From the NCBI GenBank assembly GCA_021234155.1, contig JAJEKV010000260.1, positions 184,001 through 248,000 of the forward strand: a DNA stretch of 64,000 nt, read 5' to 3'. The notes under the pieces are model-generated. The model did not search any database. It was not told the origin of the DNA and saw only the letters and a list, made by a program, of their open reading frames with translations. The position numbers were made by a program, and so were the translations under genes. This document shows positions 1 to 11,089 of this stretch, piece after piece (position 1 is the first letter of the stretch; each line of letters opens with the position of its first letter). The DNA is from Isoetes taiwanensis (Eukaryota > Streptophyta > Lycopodiopsida > Isoetales > Isoetaceae).

Positions 1-1577
1 TCATGGGTAAGCACACGTCAATTTAAAATAGAAGTTTTTTCTGAAATTTTGAGAGAGTTAAAATGTTTTAGGATGTTCCTGAATGTTTTAGATGCTCATG
101 GGTAAGTAGACCAGTCCAACAATAGATTTTTTTTTTAAGAACAATATAGTTTTTTTTATCTTTCAAGATGTTGTAGACATACGTGAACAAACACTTCAGG
201 CCTAGAATAGCAGCATGGGTAAGCACCTGAGGCCCAAAAATAAAAAGTTTGCACCCTAATTAAAATAGAATGCTCTATAATGTTTTCTAATATTCTAGAT
301 GCCCATACCAAGAACCTCAACCCAAAAAATAGAAAGTTTTTAAAAATGCCTCAAAGGTTGATTTATAATAGTCCCCATAACTTTGATCCAATTCTTTATC
401 ATTTTTACGTCCATTCTTGTAGTAGAATGCCAAGCTTGATAAAAACAAAATCAATATTGTTAATTTGGGATTTTTAAGTTTGGGTAAAAATTTTCTGGAA
501 TTTTTTTAAGTCCATATTTTAGAGAGTTTAGACATCGAAAAAAATCCAAAAATCTCAAAAATAAATTCGCTATGATTTGGGATTCTAGGATTTCATGCCT
601 TTCTTTATCTTTCTCCCCCTTTCATAAATTTCTTATTCTGGTTTATCCGTTTATCCTCTGCATGCTTGCCACGGTTCACCAGAACATGCACTTCTTGATC
701 AGATTTTTCTTCTTCTATATGCAGGTATGGATCAAGATTTTCTTCTTCTTTAGGCATTCTGGCCAAGTACTGGCATTGAGCTTGGTATTTGCCGTATTGC
801 TCTTTACTGGTTTCAAATCTATGCTTCGTTGTGGAAATTAAGTCAAGTCCTTTAAAATGTGTTACTAGACATCCATTTGTTTGTTCCGCATGCCAGAGCA
901 TATTTATGCATTTTATTGATTAAGGTGTTCAGGAGAGCAAAGATACCTCCAAGAACATACCAGGAACTGGGCCCTTTTCGGATGCCGACAGGTAATGGCC
1001 AGTGCAAGATCAGTGCACAACTCGAGTTGGAGGTGACTATATTTTTTAGGCCTTCGATTTTCTCTAAGGGGTTAACCCTTTTTCTATGATTTCGATTTGG
1101 CTAATAAGGGTTTACAAGATACAGTGTAGGAATGCTTTCTGTGAATTTGTTGTTTGTTGACTGTATGAAAGTTGTGACATATTTCACACCCAGGCTTTGA
1201 ACGCTTTTGGAAGGCAAATCATATTAGGGTTATGGATTAGAGCTCTGTTAGCTAAACTTAGATCTTTTTACATGCAATATTCTTAGATATGTAGAGTAAC
1301 AGGTAGCACACTATCGAAGATTTGTGGAGGAGCACAAGTATTGATACACAAGTCCCTTAAATATCCAAAATTGCTTCTTCCTCTTGCAGTATTTAGAGGT
1401 AGTTCAGAAAATTATCTAAGGTCTTCAGTATCCTCTAGATTCTACTATATTTTATGCCCTCTAAATATATTTCATGCATTTGTTGTAGGCCGCTCAACAT
1501 GACAATATAGGAGAATGAGAAGCTATTTATAACAGCAACCAATGTCCATTTGTATAGAGGTAATTGGATGTGCATAG

Positions 1578-2623
1578 TTGAATGATCAAAAGGTTGATGT
1601 GCCCTATAACTATATGACTGCATGGCTTGATCTTTGTCAGAAGGATAAAACAATGAGAGATATACAATCTGATTGGAAGAGTTTTGTGGATATTTATGCA
1701 TTGGATCTTGAAGATCATTCTACAATTCACTTTCTGGGTGAGAAATGGGATTCCAATCCTTCAATAGAAGATGAGACCTTCAAAAGAAGAATGGAGAGGA
1801 GGGGAAGAAATATGGCATAGAGATGAGAATGACAAGCCTATGATACCTCCAGGGTAATGAAAAGTTCTACAACCTACTAAAGAAGTGAAGCAATTGGGAT
1901 TGACTAAGGAATTCAGGACTATAAAATGCATTGACAAACCAACCCCGATGACACCAATCATGCATTGGTAGCTTATTGGAACAAGGTGATTAACTTGTTT
2001 TTTGGAGGGGGGGGGGGGGGAGGGGGGAGATAGACATATCCTCAAAAGAATTGAAAGAAGGGTAGTTGCCTAAAACTAGGTGGAAGACCTTAACAGGTGC
2101 TGAGGATGTTGATGATACTGTTAGTAGCATTCGTAAGCAGTATGCTCCTCCTTCTGACAAACACTATGTTGGGTCCTAAGAACAATAGGCTAAAGTATCT
2201 AAGCATGGAAGCTTATGTGAAGCTTCCACTAATTTGGAGTGCCAGCAATTTGTGGTAGTAAAGCCACATTTAGAGACCTATCCAGTGTGGTTGGAATACA
2301 CCATCTCTGATATTTGCAAAGAAGAAGGTAATATTAATTCCAACCATGTGCAGGTGGAATGGTGGTATTCAGTGCCTCAGTTGACCAATGTCTGTGATAG
2401 AGAAAGATATTTAGATTGGTGGACAAAAGAGTGGAGCAGAAATCCTAGTGATCCTAATGTTTGGCTAGACTTTGAAAGTGTATTGTACTTATGGACCCCA
2501 AAAACTATTCCAGGTAGAAATGTGAAAATTACAATACCTCAAGATGTAAGGAAGAAGGCTATGGATGCCTCAAATAAAGTGAATAACTACGTAAATATTC
2601 TTCATCATGTTTTTATGATATAG
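1578..2623 (+). pseudogene. Transposase 3' fragment (DUF7869-like family), left-arm copy
   Basis: Two open segments, 1578-1820 and 2234-2623, with stops and frame changes between them. They match the C-terminal third of the longer minus-strand gene at 42.2-45.3 kb. The first segment contains SDWKSFVDIYALDLEDHS followed by a FLGEKW-like stretch. The second contains ECQQFVVVKP, VEWWYSVPQLTNVC and DPNVWLDFESVLYLWTPK. The catalytic core (the LLLQLDN and HTHEDVD regions of the long copy) is absent, so this is a dead 3' fragment. The same fragment occurs inverted at 15274-16263. I assign the family from remembered motif layout, not from a search; the relationship between the three copies is read directly from the sequence. 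Confidence 0.7.
2006..2028 (+). repeat. Poly-G tract in left arm
   Basis: A near-uninterrupted G run follows TTTTGGA. The equivalent position of the right arm (about 15838-15852) has a much shorter C run, so the tract has expanded or contracted since the duplication. Confidence 0.8.
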
Positions 2624-3806
2624 GGCTATATCGTAAAATATTGACTATTTTGTAAATAATATGATATTACGTTTTCATACTTTTGAGATGAAATATATGA
2701 ATTTGAATATGTTACTAACATGTAATATGAAATTTGCCCCAAAATTAAGACATAATCCCAAATGTAATTGAATGATGGTTTAGATGGTTTTGCTCAGTTG
2801 GTTACGGCATGTCGGTTAGGAACATTACATTATATGATTTTTACAATGTTAATGCTCATTAAACATTGTGATTTTCAGACAGGTTATGTGATGGTTAATC
2901 AGTTTTGGAATAATATTTGATCATCATACAAGCTCTTCATCTAGCGAAGCAACTCGTTCAGAAACATATAACATGCATCTCGCTTCTTCAAAAGAAATTT
3001 AAGACATAGCCATGGGTGTTTTGGAAGATGAGTCTAGCCAGATAGTTCCAAACGAGCTATCTAGCTAGACTAATCTTCCAAAACATCCAGGACTGGGCCT
3101 TTTCCATTAGGCTCAACAACTCAATCTTCAGGTAATGCATGATATAATTTTCATTCTTCCACTTATGGAACTCAATTTATTTCTTATATAGTTTTGAGAT
3201 GAGATATATATCTTTACTGCCCAGATCTCTAGGCATATCCTAGCATTTGTCTGGTTTATCTGGTTTATCTGACTTTGGTTACAAATCGGTGATTTACTTG
3301 AGATTTCCAGTATACTTTTATTTCTTTGAAGCATGGGAAGGTAATTAAGCCTAGGTAAATAAAAAGACACAAATCTTATCTCATCATTATATTGGGTATC
3401 AAGATCTTGCAAATTTGTAACTAAGCAGTCCATAGAGGTGGCATCCTTCAACTTAGAAGGAGAATGTGACAGCCTCTTAGATGCCAACCCAGATATTCAA
3501 GGCACCTACTTCAAAGAATGCACATCAAGTTCCATCCTATACTGAAATGCAAGTTCATCAGGACATTAGAGTTTTTTTGGGATCACTTATTGTCCCAACC
3601 TCGATGCCAACATGGAAATCGCGCGGCCAATGAGAATGCGAGCGCGTACAGACTTTTCTTCATCCATGCCTGCCTTCCCATGCCAGGTGTCGTCAAGGTA
3701 CAGGTTCGACATTATCCTTACCTACGCCACCGCCGGAGGTTGATTGGGCGGGAAGCAATAATTACAAATTATTCCGCCACTGAATTACCGCCCAAATGTT
3801 GGGGTG

Positions 3807-3816
3807 TCTATAAGTA
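3807..3816 (+). promoter_or_regulatory. TATA box upstream of gene at 3954
   Basis: TCTATAAGTA stands in a locally GC-richer stretch, about 145 bp before the ATG at 3954. A likely 5' untranslated intron ends with a pyrimidine-rich TTTCAG directly before that ATG. The arrangement (TATA, about 30 bp to a CT-rich start region, leader, 3' splice site, ATG) is typical of a plant RNA polymerase II promoter. Confidence 0.45.
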
Positions 3817-3953
3817 CCCCCTCCCCCCTTTCCTCAACGATTACGTCTTTTCGGCCTCTCCATCCAGGTTTGCTAATGCTTTCAATCCTTCTAGTTCTGC
3901 GAGCTCATCTGATTCAGACTGTTTGATCTAATTATTTTGCCGGTTCATTTCAG

Positions 3954-4876
3954 ATGGCGATTACCTCTGTCACAGCTGAGAATGATTTCGGCTGCTTCAA
4001 TATATTTCTTGGATCCGGAAGCTTCATTACAAATCAGGCCGCCACTTTCGGAGGTCCTCACCGGGTGATCAAAGGCGGGGAGAAATGTTATTTTATGCCA
4101 TTGGAAGGCTATTGTTGTCGGGTTCGAGGTGAGAGGGAAGTATATATCAAGGTCGGGACACCTATACACCCTACGGACATGAGAAAAGAAAAGGTAAGAT
4201 CTCGACGTAATTTCCACGAGCCGTGCTAATTGTGAGTTTCATTATATCCGTGCTAATCCGTCATTCATTATATTTTGAAGAAATCAACTAATTGGGTTTT
4301 ACGGTATCTCGTGGCTCTGTATTTCGATGTCTTTGGACACGGAACCATTGAGTTCTATCACAAGCACCTTCCGTGCTTTCTATTATGATATTGGATCCTT
4401 GCTTTTTGAAGGTCAAACAGAAGTGCAGCTGCGGGAAAGGGTTCTTAACATATGAGTATTATCCTCGGAAAGGCAAAATTGTGGACTTACCATTGCCCCC
4501 AGTTCTGCCCAATGGATTCAGTTCTCTGTTTCTTGCCAAGCTGAAATTGTCACGCAGTGAAATTTTCAGGTGCTTTGAAGGAGAAAGGTGGAGTCTGTGG
4601 ACACGCGTGAAAGTAAATGTACCCATCGATATGTTTATTGCGTTGTTTAAGAATGTCGAGAATGTCAAGAAGGCGTCAAAAATTTTACTTGTAAGTGATT
4701 GTCGATTGTTTACGGATGAAGCAGGTTTACATTACCTTCAAATACGAAGATGGATGGAAGTAAAAAAAGAAGGGAGATGGATGGTGGGTTCGGTGGAACA
4801 AGACGATGCTGATGGTACCCATACGTGGTCATTGACATTTCTATCTTTAAAAGTGGTCAATTGTTTAAAACCTTAA
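3954..4876 (+). pseudogene. Broken multi-exon gene of unknown function
   Basis: I do not recognise the product. Exon 1 runs from ATG 3954 to 4193 (80 codons, phase 0) and ends at a good donor, AAG|GTAAGA. A short intron ends with TTGAAG at 4280. The next open stretch reads on in phase 0 for 35 codons and hits TGA just after 4384. Coding character then resumes in another frame and runs to 4876, with a cysteine pair (KCSCGKG) and a donor-like ACTT|GTAAGT near 4690. The frame change means either a missed intron, an indel, or decay. A TATA box at 3807 shows it once had its own promoter. No signal peptide, membrane segment or known domain is visible. Confidence 0.4.
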
Positions 4877-5078
4877 AAGTCGAAGAAGCATGGTCTTTAT
4901 TTGATGTAAGAATTATTTTAGAATCAGAATGTGACTTAAACGTCTTCCATTTTTTGGTGGATCGTGTCAAGGTAGGAAAACGTAGGGAAGAGTTGTATAC
5001 AATAAAGCTCTGTATGCCTCCTGTTGTACTTTCTTTAAGTGAAAACAATTAAACAAATAAATAACAATGGTGTTACTG

Positions 5079-5103
5079 GGTTCAAATCCCAGTGTTGTTT
5101 GCC
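5079..5103 (+). other. tRNA T-arm relic
   Basis: CTGGG TTCAAAT CCCAG forms a perfect 5-bp stem with a canonical 7-nt T loop, followed by a 7-nt acceptor-like stretch and GCCA. No D-arm or anticodon arm of matching spacing is found upstream, so this is the 3' end of a tRNA or of a tRNA-derived repeat, not a functional tRNA gene. Confidence 0.4.
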
Positions 5104-5130
5104 AATAACTTATATCCTTTTCCAAAGTCA

Positions 5131-5390
5131 GCACCGTGGCCACCGTGGGAAACATGTGGGGTTTGTGTAGTCGTGTTGTGTAGTTTCGCACCGTGGCCAT
5201 GGTGTAGTATGTTTTTTAGTTAACTTAATTTTGGCCTTATTTCGACAAAATATCGCACTGTGGCCACGGTGCGAAGAACGTATTGTTGCCTTTGGCGTTT
5301 ATGTTTGTTTCGCACCGTGGCCACGGTGCGACATATTCCTCATCAGGACATTTAGACATTTTAGTTTCGCGCCGTGAGCTCGCAGGCACT
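5131..5390. repeat. Array of five GC-rich palindromes, class A
   Basis: Copies of CGCACCGTGGCCACGGTGCG, perfect or degraded, are centred near 5139, 5196, 5263, 5320 and 5378. Spacing is about 57, 67, 57 and 58 bp, and the AT-rich spacers between them differ from one another. The copy at 5311-5330 is a perfect 20-bp palindrome flanked by TTT. The copy at 5254-5273 has a single change. The last copy keeps only the left half plus a GAGCTC centre. The array lies between two broken genes. See findings. Confidence 0.85.
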
Positions 5391-5420
5391 TACAATTAGG
5401 CGATCAGGTTTTTTATTGCA

Positions 5421-6955
5421 CTAACGGAGGCGCTACAATTCCGCAATGTCAAACGGCAGGTCGAGAAAGCTTGGGAACAGTTCGAGGCATGGTATGACCC
5501 GGATCGTCGAAGGAAGGAAGCGAGCATCGGCCGTCACACCTGATGAGTTCGCTCAACAACAACGAAAAACGGGTAGACGCCATTGTAGTCTACAATAACC
5601 GCCTAACGGTAGATATAATATCACGAGGCTAACAAACACATTGATGTGTATAGACATTACATTGAGCTTCATGCCCATGGCGAAAACTAAAGGCGTCCTT
5701 CTCCCTCATTTGGGAAGATTGTATTGAGTCTAAAGTCCTTTTTCAAGCTTTTTTCCCAAAGGTGACCATGATAAGGTTCGAAGGTCATTCAAGAGGCGCC
5801 ACGGTAGACTTATGTGAGAAGGATGGGAAGGATAATTTATATTTAATTGACATCATGTTTGCTACTTACATGATATATACGGTTCCACCAACAGATAGGG
5901 GAAGAACCACGGTGAAGGCTATTGCGCAGAACCCAGTCACACTGTAGAGGAGGTATTTGATGCAGAAAGAGCGTGAAGGCGGTGGAAAAGCTCGATGAGG
6001 ACGAGGATGAAGACGTAGACGAGCATGAAGAGAATCTTGATAGATGGGGTGTCACGGAAGCCTTGCCAGTTAACATAGGAGGGAAGGACTATCTTCTTCT
6101 CCACGATATATCTTCCATTACTGGTTTGAGGGAAGATGCGGTCCTTGGACAAATCTATGCTTTCGTTGTTGGTCTAGATGACTTCATTAACTTCGAGCCG
6201 GAAGTGCCTAGGGAGCTGCACGATCTCTTAACCTATGATGGAACTTCAATAGCTCCCGAGAATGCTTTTGATAGAGTTCGGAGATGGCGAGAAATGGGCT
6301 TGAAGGAAGTCTCAGAAGTAAAGTTCGAGGCGAGTTCATCAGAAGCTAAAGATAGTGCAAAACAAGTATCAAAGAGCGAATCAAGCTCTGCCAGGTCGTC
6401 CATCATTTCTACCAAAGGGGTTATTGCATCTGATGAAGTGGAGGTAAGCTACCATAAGTTTGCTTATTTTGTTAAGTGCCTAAGAACGATTGTTTATTGC
6501 GCAGGAGATTTTTGGGACGATTTTTCGAACCCGCATTACGATGAGTTACCCTTGGCGAGATGCGGTGTATCGCCCACTATATGGGCTACCTTTATAAGGG
6601 AGAGATCGTTGTGTTCCATTCTAAGTACAGCCCATATGGACCTGAAGAGGTTTTGAAACTCAAGGCCCTCTCGTTGATTGGTAGTCACATCCCATTATCC
6701 GCCAATTACGATCGAGTAGTGGTCGTTTAGGAGAGATATCGCCATGCATGTTTTGGTGGCTTTTAGTATGTATTCTATGGCTGCCAATAGAGCTGCATTG
6801 GCCTTGTCCCGTGGATAAGGCTACAATTCGTGACTTGGGAAGAGAGGGAGCCCCTGATTCCTCGCCTTATGTACTGTTGGATGCCGGGTGCAGGAGTCCG
6901 AATTGGAAGAAGTCGAAGTGTCCGATGACTTACATGTTTCTAAGAAAATGAAGTT
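5421..6955 (+). pseudogene. Broken multi-exon gene of unknown function
   Basis: I do not recognise the product. Coding-like segments follow one another in changing frames. About 5421-5540 is rich in charged and aromatic residues (KAWEQFEAWYDPD); then come 5762-5947 and 5973-6443 (157 codons). The last of these has an acidic start (DEDEDEDVDEHEEN), a folded-looking middle and a serine-rich end, and closes at a strong donor, GAG|GTAAGC. The 61-bp intron 6444-6504 ends in GCGCAG. Exon 2 continues in phase 0, then needs a one-base shift near 6590 to keep reading VFHSKYSPYGPEE. An acidic tail ends near 6950. The consistent splice sites argue for a real ancestral gene; the shifts argue for decay or assembly indels. 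Confidence 0.45.
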
Positions 6956-7042
6956 GTAACCATTGTTAATTAATGCAAAGACTTGTTTTAAATCTCTATT
7001 CTTGTTATATCGAACATAAACTTCAGTTTCATTTTGATAACA

Positions 7043-8486
7043 TTCTAAATAAGGCATTCTAGATGAAGGTCCATTGTTGCTAACCTTCAGTTAACATACT
7101 ACTTTCTTAACTAATTTCGTATTGTTGTAATGATTATCCTTTGGACAATAATAATGTTGTATCTTACTAAACAAATGTGCCTCCAGCAGCTTGTAACAGT
7201 TAGTTAAATGGCTATCTTCTAGACATGTTGTTTCAAAAGTTTTTTCTATTATAACAAATTAGCCATAATGTAAGTCCCCAAATAAACAAACAGTAATGTT
7301 TATAATGAATGCATTTTCCCCCAAAAGAAAAGAACCAATTTTGCATGTAATAAATGAGAAGCAGTGCTCACCTTACATGCTACCTGTGTTCCTTTTTTAT
7401 TGTGATGGCCCCAATAGGACACGTGGTTGCTTCTTCACTCTTCAAGAGTTTTAAATCTGTAGCCTGTAAAAAGAGAAGTAAAAAACATGTACATATAAGC
7501 ACATCCATGTGTTGTAAAATGAAGGTTTAGGCCAGATAGCTTGTGACCTTTATTAAGAGAAGCAATCAATACAAGGCATAGAGCTATATGCAGGTTTACT
7601 GCAAGACACACTCGTACCAGTGCCAAACTTAAAGGCAACAACCTAAACAATAATCAAATGTCTAAGCAACTGCTTTCGTGCTAACATTTCATACACTCTT
7701 CCCCACTTGGTGTAGTCGACATGAAGGTGAGAACCCTGATCTGAATGTAGTGAGGCATCGCGATGCGTATTATGACCTGATCCCGACAGATTTCAATGGG
7801 GTAAAGATCAAGTTAAAAATCAAAAGCCTAAAACTGTGAATATTTACTCCTCATGCACGTAGTTTGAAGAGAGCTTTCTAAAAGAAAAAAGGAAATGCAG
7901 CCATTTAGCGTTGGTAAAGACCATGCAACTGTCTGAGGACATCTAACATTTGATAAAGCTCAAACGCATCACGATGCAAATTCGAAAGAAACCCAAATTG
8001 CCTACCTTTTGAAGCAACATTTTTTCCTTTGCAAACAAATAATGGAGTTCTAGGTTTCAGGTGTGCCTTTGGGTAGGATGTCAAAATCACCATCCATGAT
8101 CATGTATCAAAAATTTGAGATATAAATTTTGAAACTTCGATTAGCAGCGAAGCAAATCTAGTGGCAGCGAAGTAGATCCACATGAAACACGACAAAAAAA
8201 AAGAAGGAAACAAAGTTCTTTCCCACCCGTGGCAGAACGGAAGCTTTGATGGATTAGAACCTGGCCAGGTGATTGGCACCATGGTGGAGTGAATATTGAA
8301 GCCCTGAATCTAAAGACACATGAGCTGAACCTGCAAAATGGATACAGAAACAACTTTCAAGCAGGATTGAAACTCTATGAAGACCAGAACAGACAAAAAA
8401 AAGGGGATGCGCACCATACCTGTCAGACAAATAGAGAATCATTAAGAAGCCTTGGATGCTTCATAAAACCCTCGGATACTACAAAT
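7043..8486 (+). repeat. Left arm of inverted duplication 2
   Basis: The reverse complement recurs at 22606-23636. The left arm is longer because 7197-7624 has no counterpart in the right arm; the junctions there share only a 2-bp CA, which suggests deletion from the right copy. Both copies preserve a minus-strand (left) or plus-strand (right) open stretch of about 62 codons containing GFLSNLHRDAFELYQMLDVL, and a second one beginning LYLSDRYGAHP. I do not recognise either; they may be exons of a duplicated gene or an unclassified mobile element. Confidence 0.85.
7197..7624. other. Segment present only in the left copy of duplication 2
   Basis: About 430 bp of AT-rich DNA interrupts the match between 7043-8486 and 22606-23636. 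In the other copy the flanking sequences meet directly (GCTTGTAACA next to AACTTAAAGGC). No terminal repeats or target duplication longer than 2 bp are visible. I see no gene in it. Confidence 0.6.
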
Positions 8487-9700
8487 CCATAGCTCTGTGC
8501 ACGGCTATGGCGATATCTGTTTTGGCATGGGAGCTTGTCTTTTTTCTATTGCCATAGCATTTGTGCATGGTTTACCAGTTACCATAGCAGATGTTTTTGC
8601 GGATCGCCATACTTTGGTGTTGTTCTTTGTGTTCTTGTGGATTTTGCGTTCCGATAGTCGTCGTAGCTGGTTCTCAGAGTTTTTCTTGAAGTTTATGTCG
8701 TTGAAGCTCAGGTAAGGAAGCAAATCTATTAATCTTTTACTAACAGAGTCCTGAGATCTTACTTTAACTGTTTTTTCGTAGATTTGGAAGGATCTTTTGT
8801 GAAGATTTGATCAGGTAACTTCATTTGCATGTGTTTCTTAAGATTGTTTACCCTGTTTGCGTCTCTAACGCATTTCTTTGTGTATTTAGGTGCCTACATT
8901 TACATGGATNCGCTGTGGAGTCTGTTAGACCATTAGATTCATTATTAACAGTTGCTTCAAGAACATGCCTAGCTTATTTCTATGCCACTTGCTTCAAGAG
9001 CATGCCTAGCTTATTTCTATGCTTGTTTTTTTTTTCAGACTTCTTTATCTTGTTAGCATTTACCTCTACCAAATCTTGTTAAAGGTTTGATGCAAAAAAC
9101 ATGATCAGTTTCTTGTGTTCTTCTATCTTCAGTTGATCAATTATGTCCTACTTGTTTAGTGGAAGTTGTGTAATACTTTTTTTGGAATCAGTAGAACTTT
9201 CTTAATCAGTATTACTGTTTTTGATCAGTGTAATTCTGAACTTCTATAATACAATCAATATGATCTTTTATTTTTGTGTTGTGTTATGGAATAACCAAGA
9301 TTAAGTGATCAATGAATAAATCAACTGACCCGAAATCAACTCACCAGACCATAAGAACTATTATTATTGGATATAAAATGAGTTGAAAACAGGCGAAATA
9401 TGGCCCTCCTTACCTTTATGGAAATAAATTTATTGTATCCTATGTGCATAGACAAGAATAACAAGTTGACTTGAATTGGAAATTTGTCCCTTGGGTAGTG
9501 TGGATTTTATCACCAGTTGCTCTAATGTGGACGTAACAATTTCAGTCTATTCTAGACAGTTTAGTAAATAATTTAGAGATCATATAGAAGTTTTCTACAT
9601 CCAAAGATAGATCAAATTTGTGAGTAACATATATAAAAAACCTAAAGTAGCACGCATTTAAACTCACTAAAATCGCACATTAACAAATTCAATAAGGCTA
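8487..9700. other. Non-coding spacer with a short tandem duplication and one N
   Basis: AT-rich sequence with no supported gene. A 37-bp unit beginning TTGCTTCAAG is duplicated in tandem at 8952-8988 and 8989-9025. The only ambiguous base of the window is at 8910. Confidence 0.6.
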
Positions 9701-9885
9701 AGGGTGCTTTCCCATGGACGGCCCGACCTAGATGAGGTCAAACCCAGGTCCAAAAGTATTGGGATTATTTTCTAAATGAGGTTCTTAACCCGACCCACTC
9801 AGTTCTCACTCATGGGAACATGGGAAAAAAGTGACCGCACCTTCAGGGAAACACGGAGGTTTTTACGCCCATGGGAAAGCACCCT
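9701..9885. mobile_element. Small MITE-like element with 17-bp inverted ends
   Basis: AGGGTGCTTTCCCATGG at 9701-9717 is repeated inverted at 9869-9885. The 185-bp element has no coding capacity. Its right end was later hit by another element: the last three bases (CCT) are part of the 8-bp target duplicated around the MITE that starts at 9891. No clean target duplication of its own is visible. Confidence 0.6.
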
Positions 9886-9890
9886 AACAC

Positions 9891-10416
9891 GGGAACTCCG
9901 TATATATCATCCGGGATGTGGTTTTTCCGGACAAAACAGAGTGGTTAATCCGGACATCCGGTATCAGCCAGGATGGTTAATCCGGACATCCGATATCAGC
10001 CAGGGTGGTTAATCCGACATCCGATCTCGGCCGGGGTGGTGAATCCGCACATCCGATATCAGCCAAGTGGTTAATCCGGACAAAAGTGGTTAATCCGGAC
10101 AAAAAACCAAGCGTAGAAGCGCGCGGGCGGGCGAAATTTTGATCAGATCACTCTTGCTGCTCCGTGGGTGGTTTGATCCGCTTTAAAAAGCATGCGAATC
10201 GCTTTGTATACCCATTTTATGCTAGATTGATGAAGAGAGGAAGAGATTTAAGGCGAAATAGAGCAGAATCGATCAAAAAAAGGGCAAAAACAGTTGGTTT
10301 TTGGGCTTCAAACTGCGCAGTTCTTAATGGCTGATAACGGGTGTCCGGATTAATCACAATGGCTGATAACGAGTGTCCAGAAAAATCATATCCCGGATGA
10401 TATATACGGTCTTCCC
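9891..10416. mobile_element. Non-autonomous DNA transposon (MITE) with 8-bp target duplication
   Basis: CCTAACAC stands immediately before (9883-9890) and immediately after (10417-10424) a 526-bp element. Its ends are inverted repeats of roughly 40 bp that share CCGTATATATCATCCGGGA; the outermost bases are GGGAA and TTCCC. An 8-bp target duplication is the hallmark of the hAT superfamily, although the usual CAGGG-type terminus is absent. The interior is non-coding and carries subterminal tandem repeats. It inserted into the end of the older element at 9701-9885. Confidence 0.8.
9941..10106 (+). repeat. Subterminal tandem repeats inside the MITE
   Basis: Five to six diverged copies of a roughly 33-bp unit, built on GGTTAATCCGGACATCCG followed by ATATCAGCC. 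Inverted relatives lie near the other end (about 10330-10375). Repeated subterminal motifs of this kind usually bind the transposase. Confidence 0.75.
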
Positions 10417-10424
10417 CCTAACAC

Positions 10425-10879
10425 GATGCTATATGCGTTGTTGCCAAGCCGAAAAGTGAAATTATATAACAAAAAGGACACGAAGTACAAAAAATTACAA
10501 TAGTGGTAATCTTATGAGTATAACTCCATGGGAGAGCTCAGGTTTGAGCAGCATGCTAGCAAAAAATGTCCAAGCTTATTTCAAGAGTAGGAATATTTCA
10601 AGGGCCCGTATCTACTCTAGCAAGAAACCACGATTCTACAAGGCACCCTTTCATGAAAAAAGGAGAAGCCATAGGCTTGCTTTTATGTAATATGCATGAA
10701 ACTCCTTTACCTGTCCAATATACTGATAACCAACCTGGAAAAGAAAACGCAAGGCACCAAGGTGGTGATTAAAAGCCTGCACAAAAAATGAGGAAGAAAA
10801 CCGAAATCTGATCAAGTAAAAGCTCCAAGCTATGGAGTTCCTTTGTTCTGTGGAAGAACTGAAGCCATGGAGTTCTTAC
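10425..10879. other. Spacer without a supported gene
   Basis: AT-rich sequence between the MITE and the small gene start. It could contain intron or downstream exons of the minus-strand candidate at 10880-11075, but I see no convincing exon. Confidence 0.4.
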
Positions 10880-11075
10880 CAGTCAGATCCGGTGAAAGAG
10901 ATTTTGGTATTAGAAATAGAAGCAGAGCCTGGAACGCTGCAACAGCGGCACTCTTCCCTGGTCTGGTAGAAGGCAGAAAGCTGGGCCATTCGCTGCTGAT
11001 TATTTCTAGATCTGTTCGATAATACATCCTCCAAAATTCTTGCCAATCGACCCATTTTCTTACTCTGTTCAACAT
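10880..11075 (-). CDS. Probable first coding exon of a small unknown gene
   Basis: Reading leftward, ATG at 11075 opens 65 codons beginning MLNRVRKWVDWQEFWRMYYR, then G and a donor GTAAGA at 10879. The translation is basic and aromatic at its start, with a hydrophobic run (AALLLFLIP-like) near residues 45-57. I do not recognise it. The reason to take it seriously is context: a TATA box lies about 15-25 bp upstream and two CCACGTCA elements lie just beyond, all in the correct order for minus-strand transcription. The short distance from TATA to ATG means a very short leader. Downstream exons were not found. Confidence 0.4.
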
Positions 11076-11089
11076 GTTGATCTGGTGTT

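Larger units (their letters stand above)
1..3562 (+). repeat. Left arm of large inverted duplication 1
   Basis: The reverse complement of this stretch recurs at 14294-18062. Matching is continuous by eye from the first bases of the window (reverse complement ends near 18062) to the shared end around 3562 and 14294. Both arms carry the same transposase 3' fragment, the same 3' flank and the same AT-rich 5' flank. The arm may extend left of the window, so its outer boundary is unknown. The arms differ by point changes, small indels and one SINE present only in the right arm, so the duplication is not brand new. The arms are separated by about 10.7 kb. Confidence 0.9.

Noticed and set aside
3518-3931. 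Open frame of 137 codons on the plus strand upstream of the gene at 3954
   Set aside because: It spans the inner boundary of the duplicated arm, the TATA box and the presumed transcription start, so it is unlikely to be translated.
5079-5103. Functional tRNA gene
   Set aside because: Only the T-arm and acceptor 3' side are present; no D-arm, anticodon arm or matching 5' acceptor strand is found upstream.
5131-5390. CRISPR array (palindromic repeats with unique spacers of regular length)
   Set aside because: The repeats are true palindromes that vary strongly between copies, spacing is not constant, and the surroundings are eukaryotic with no cas genes. The resemblance is architectural only.
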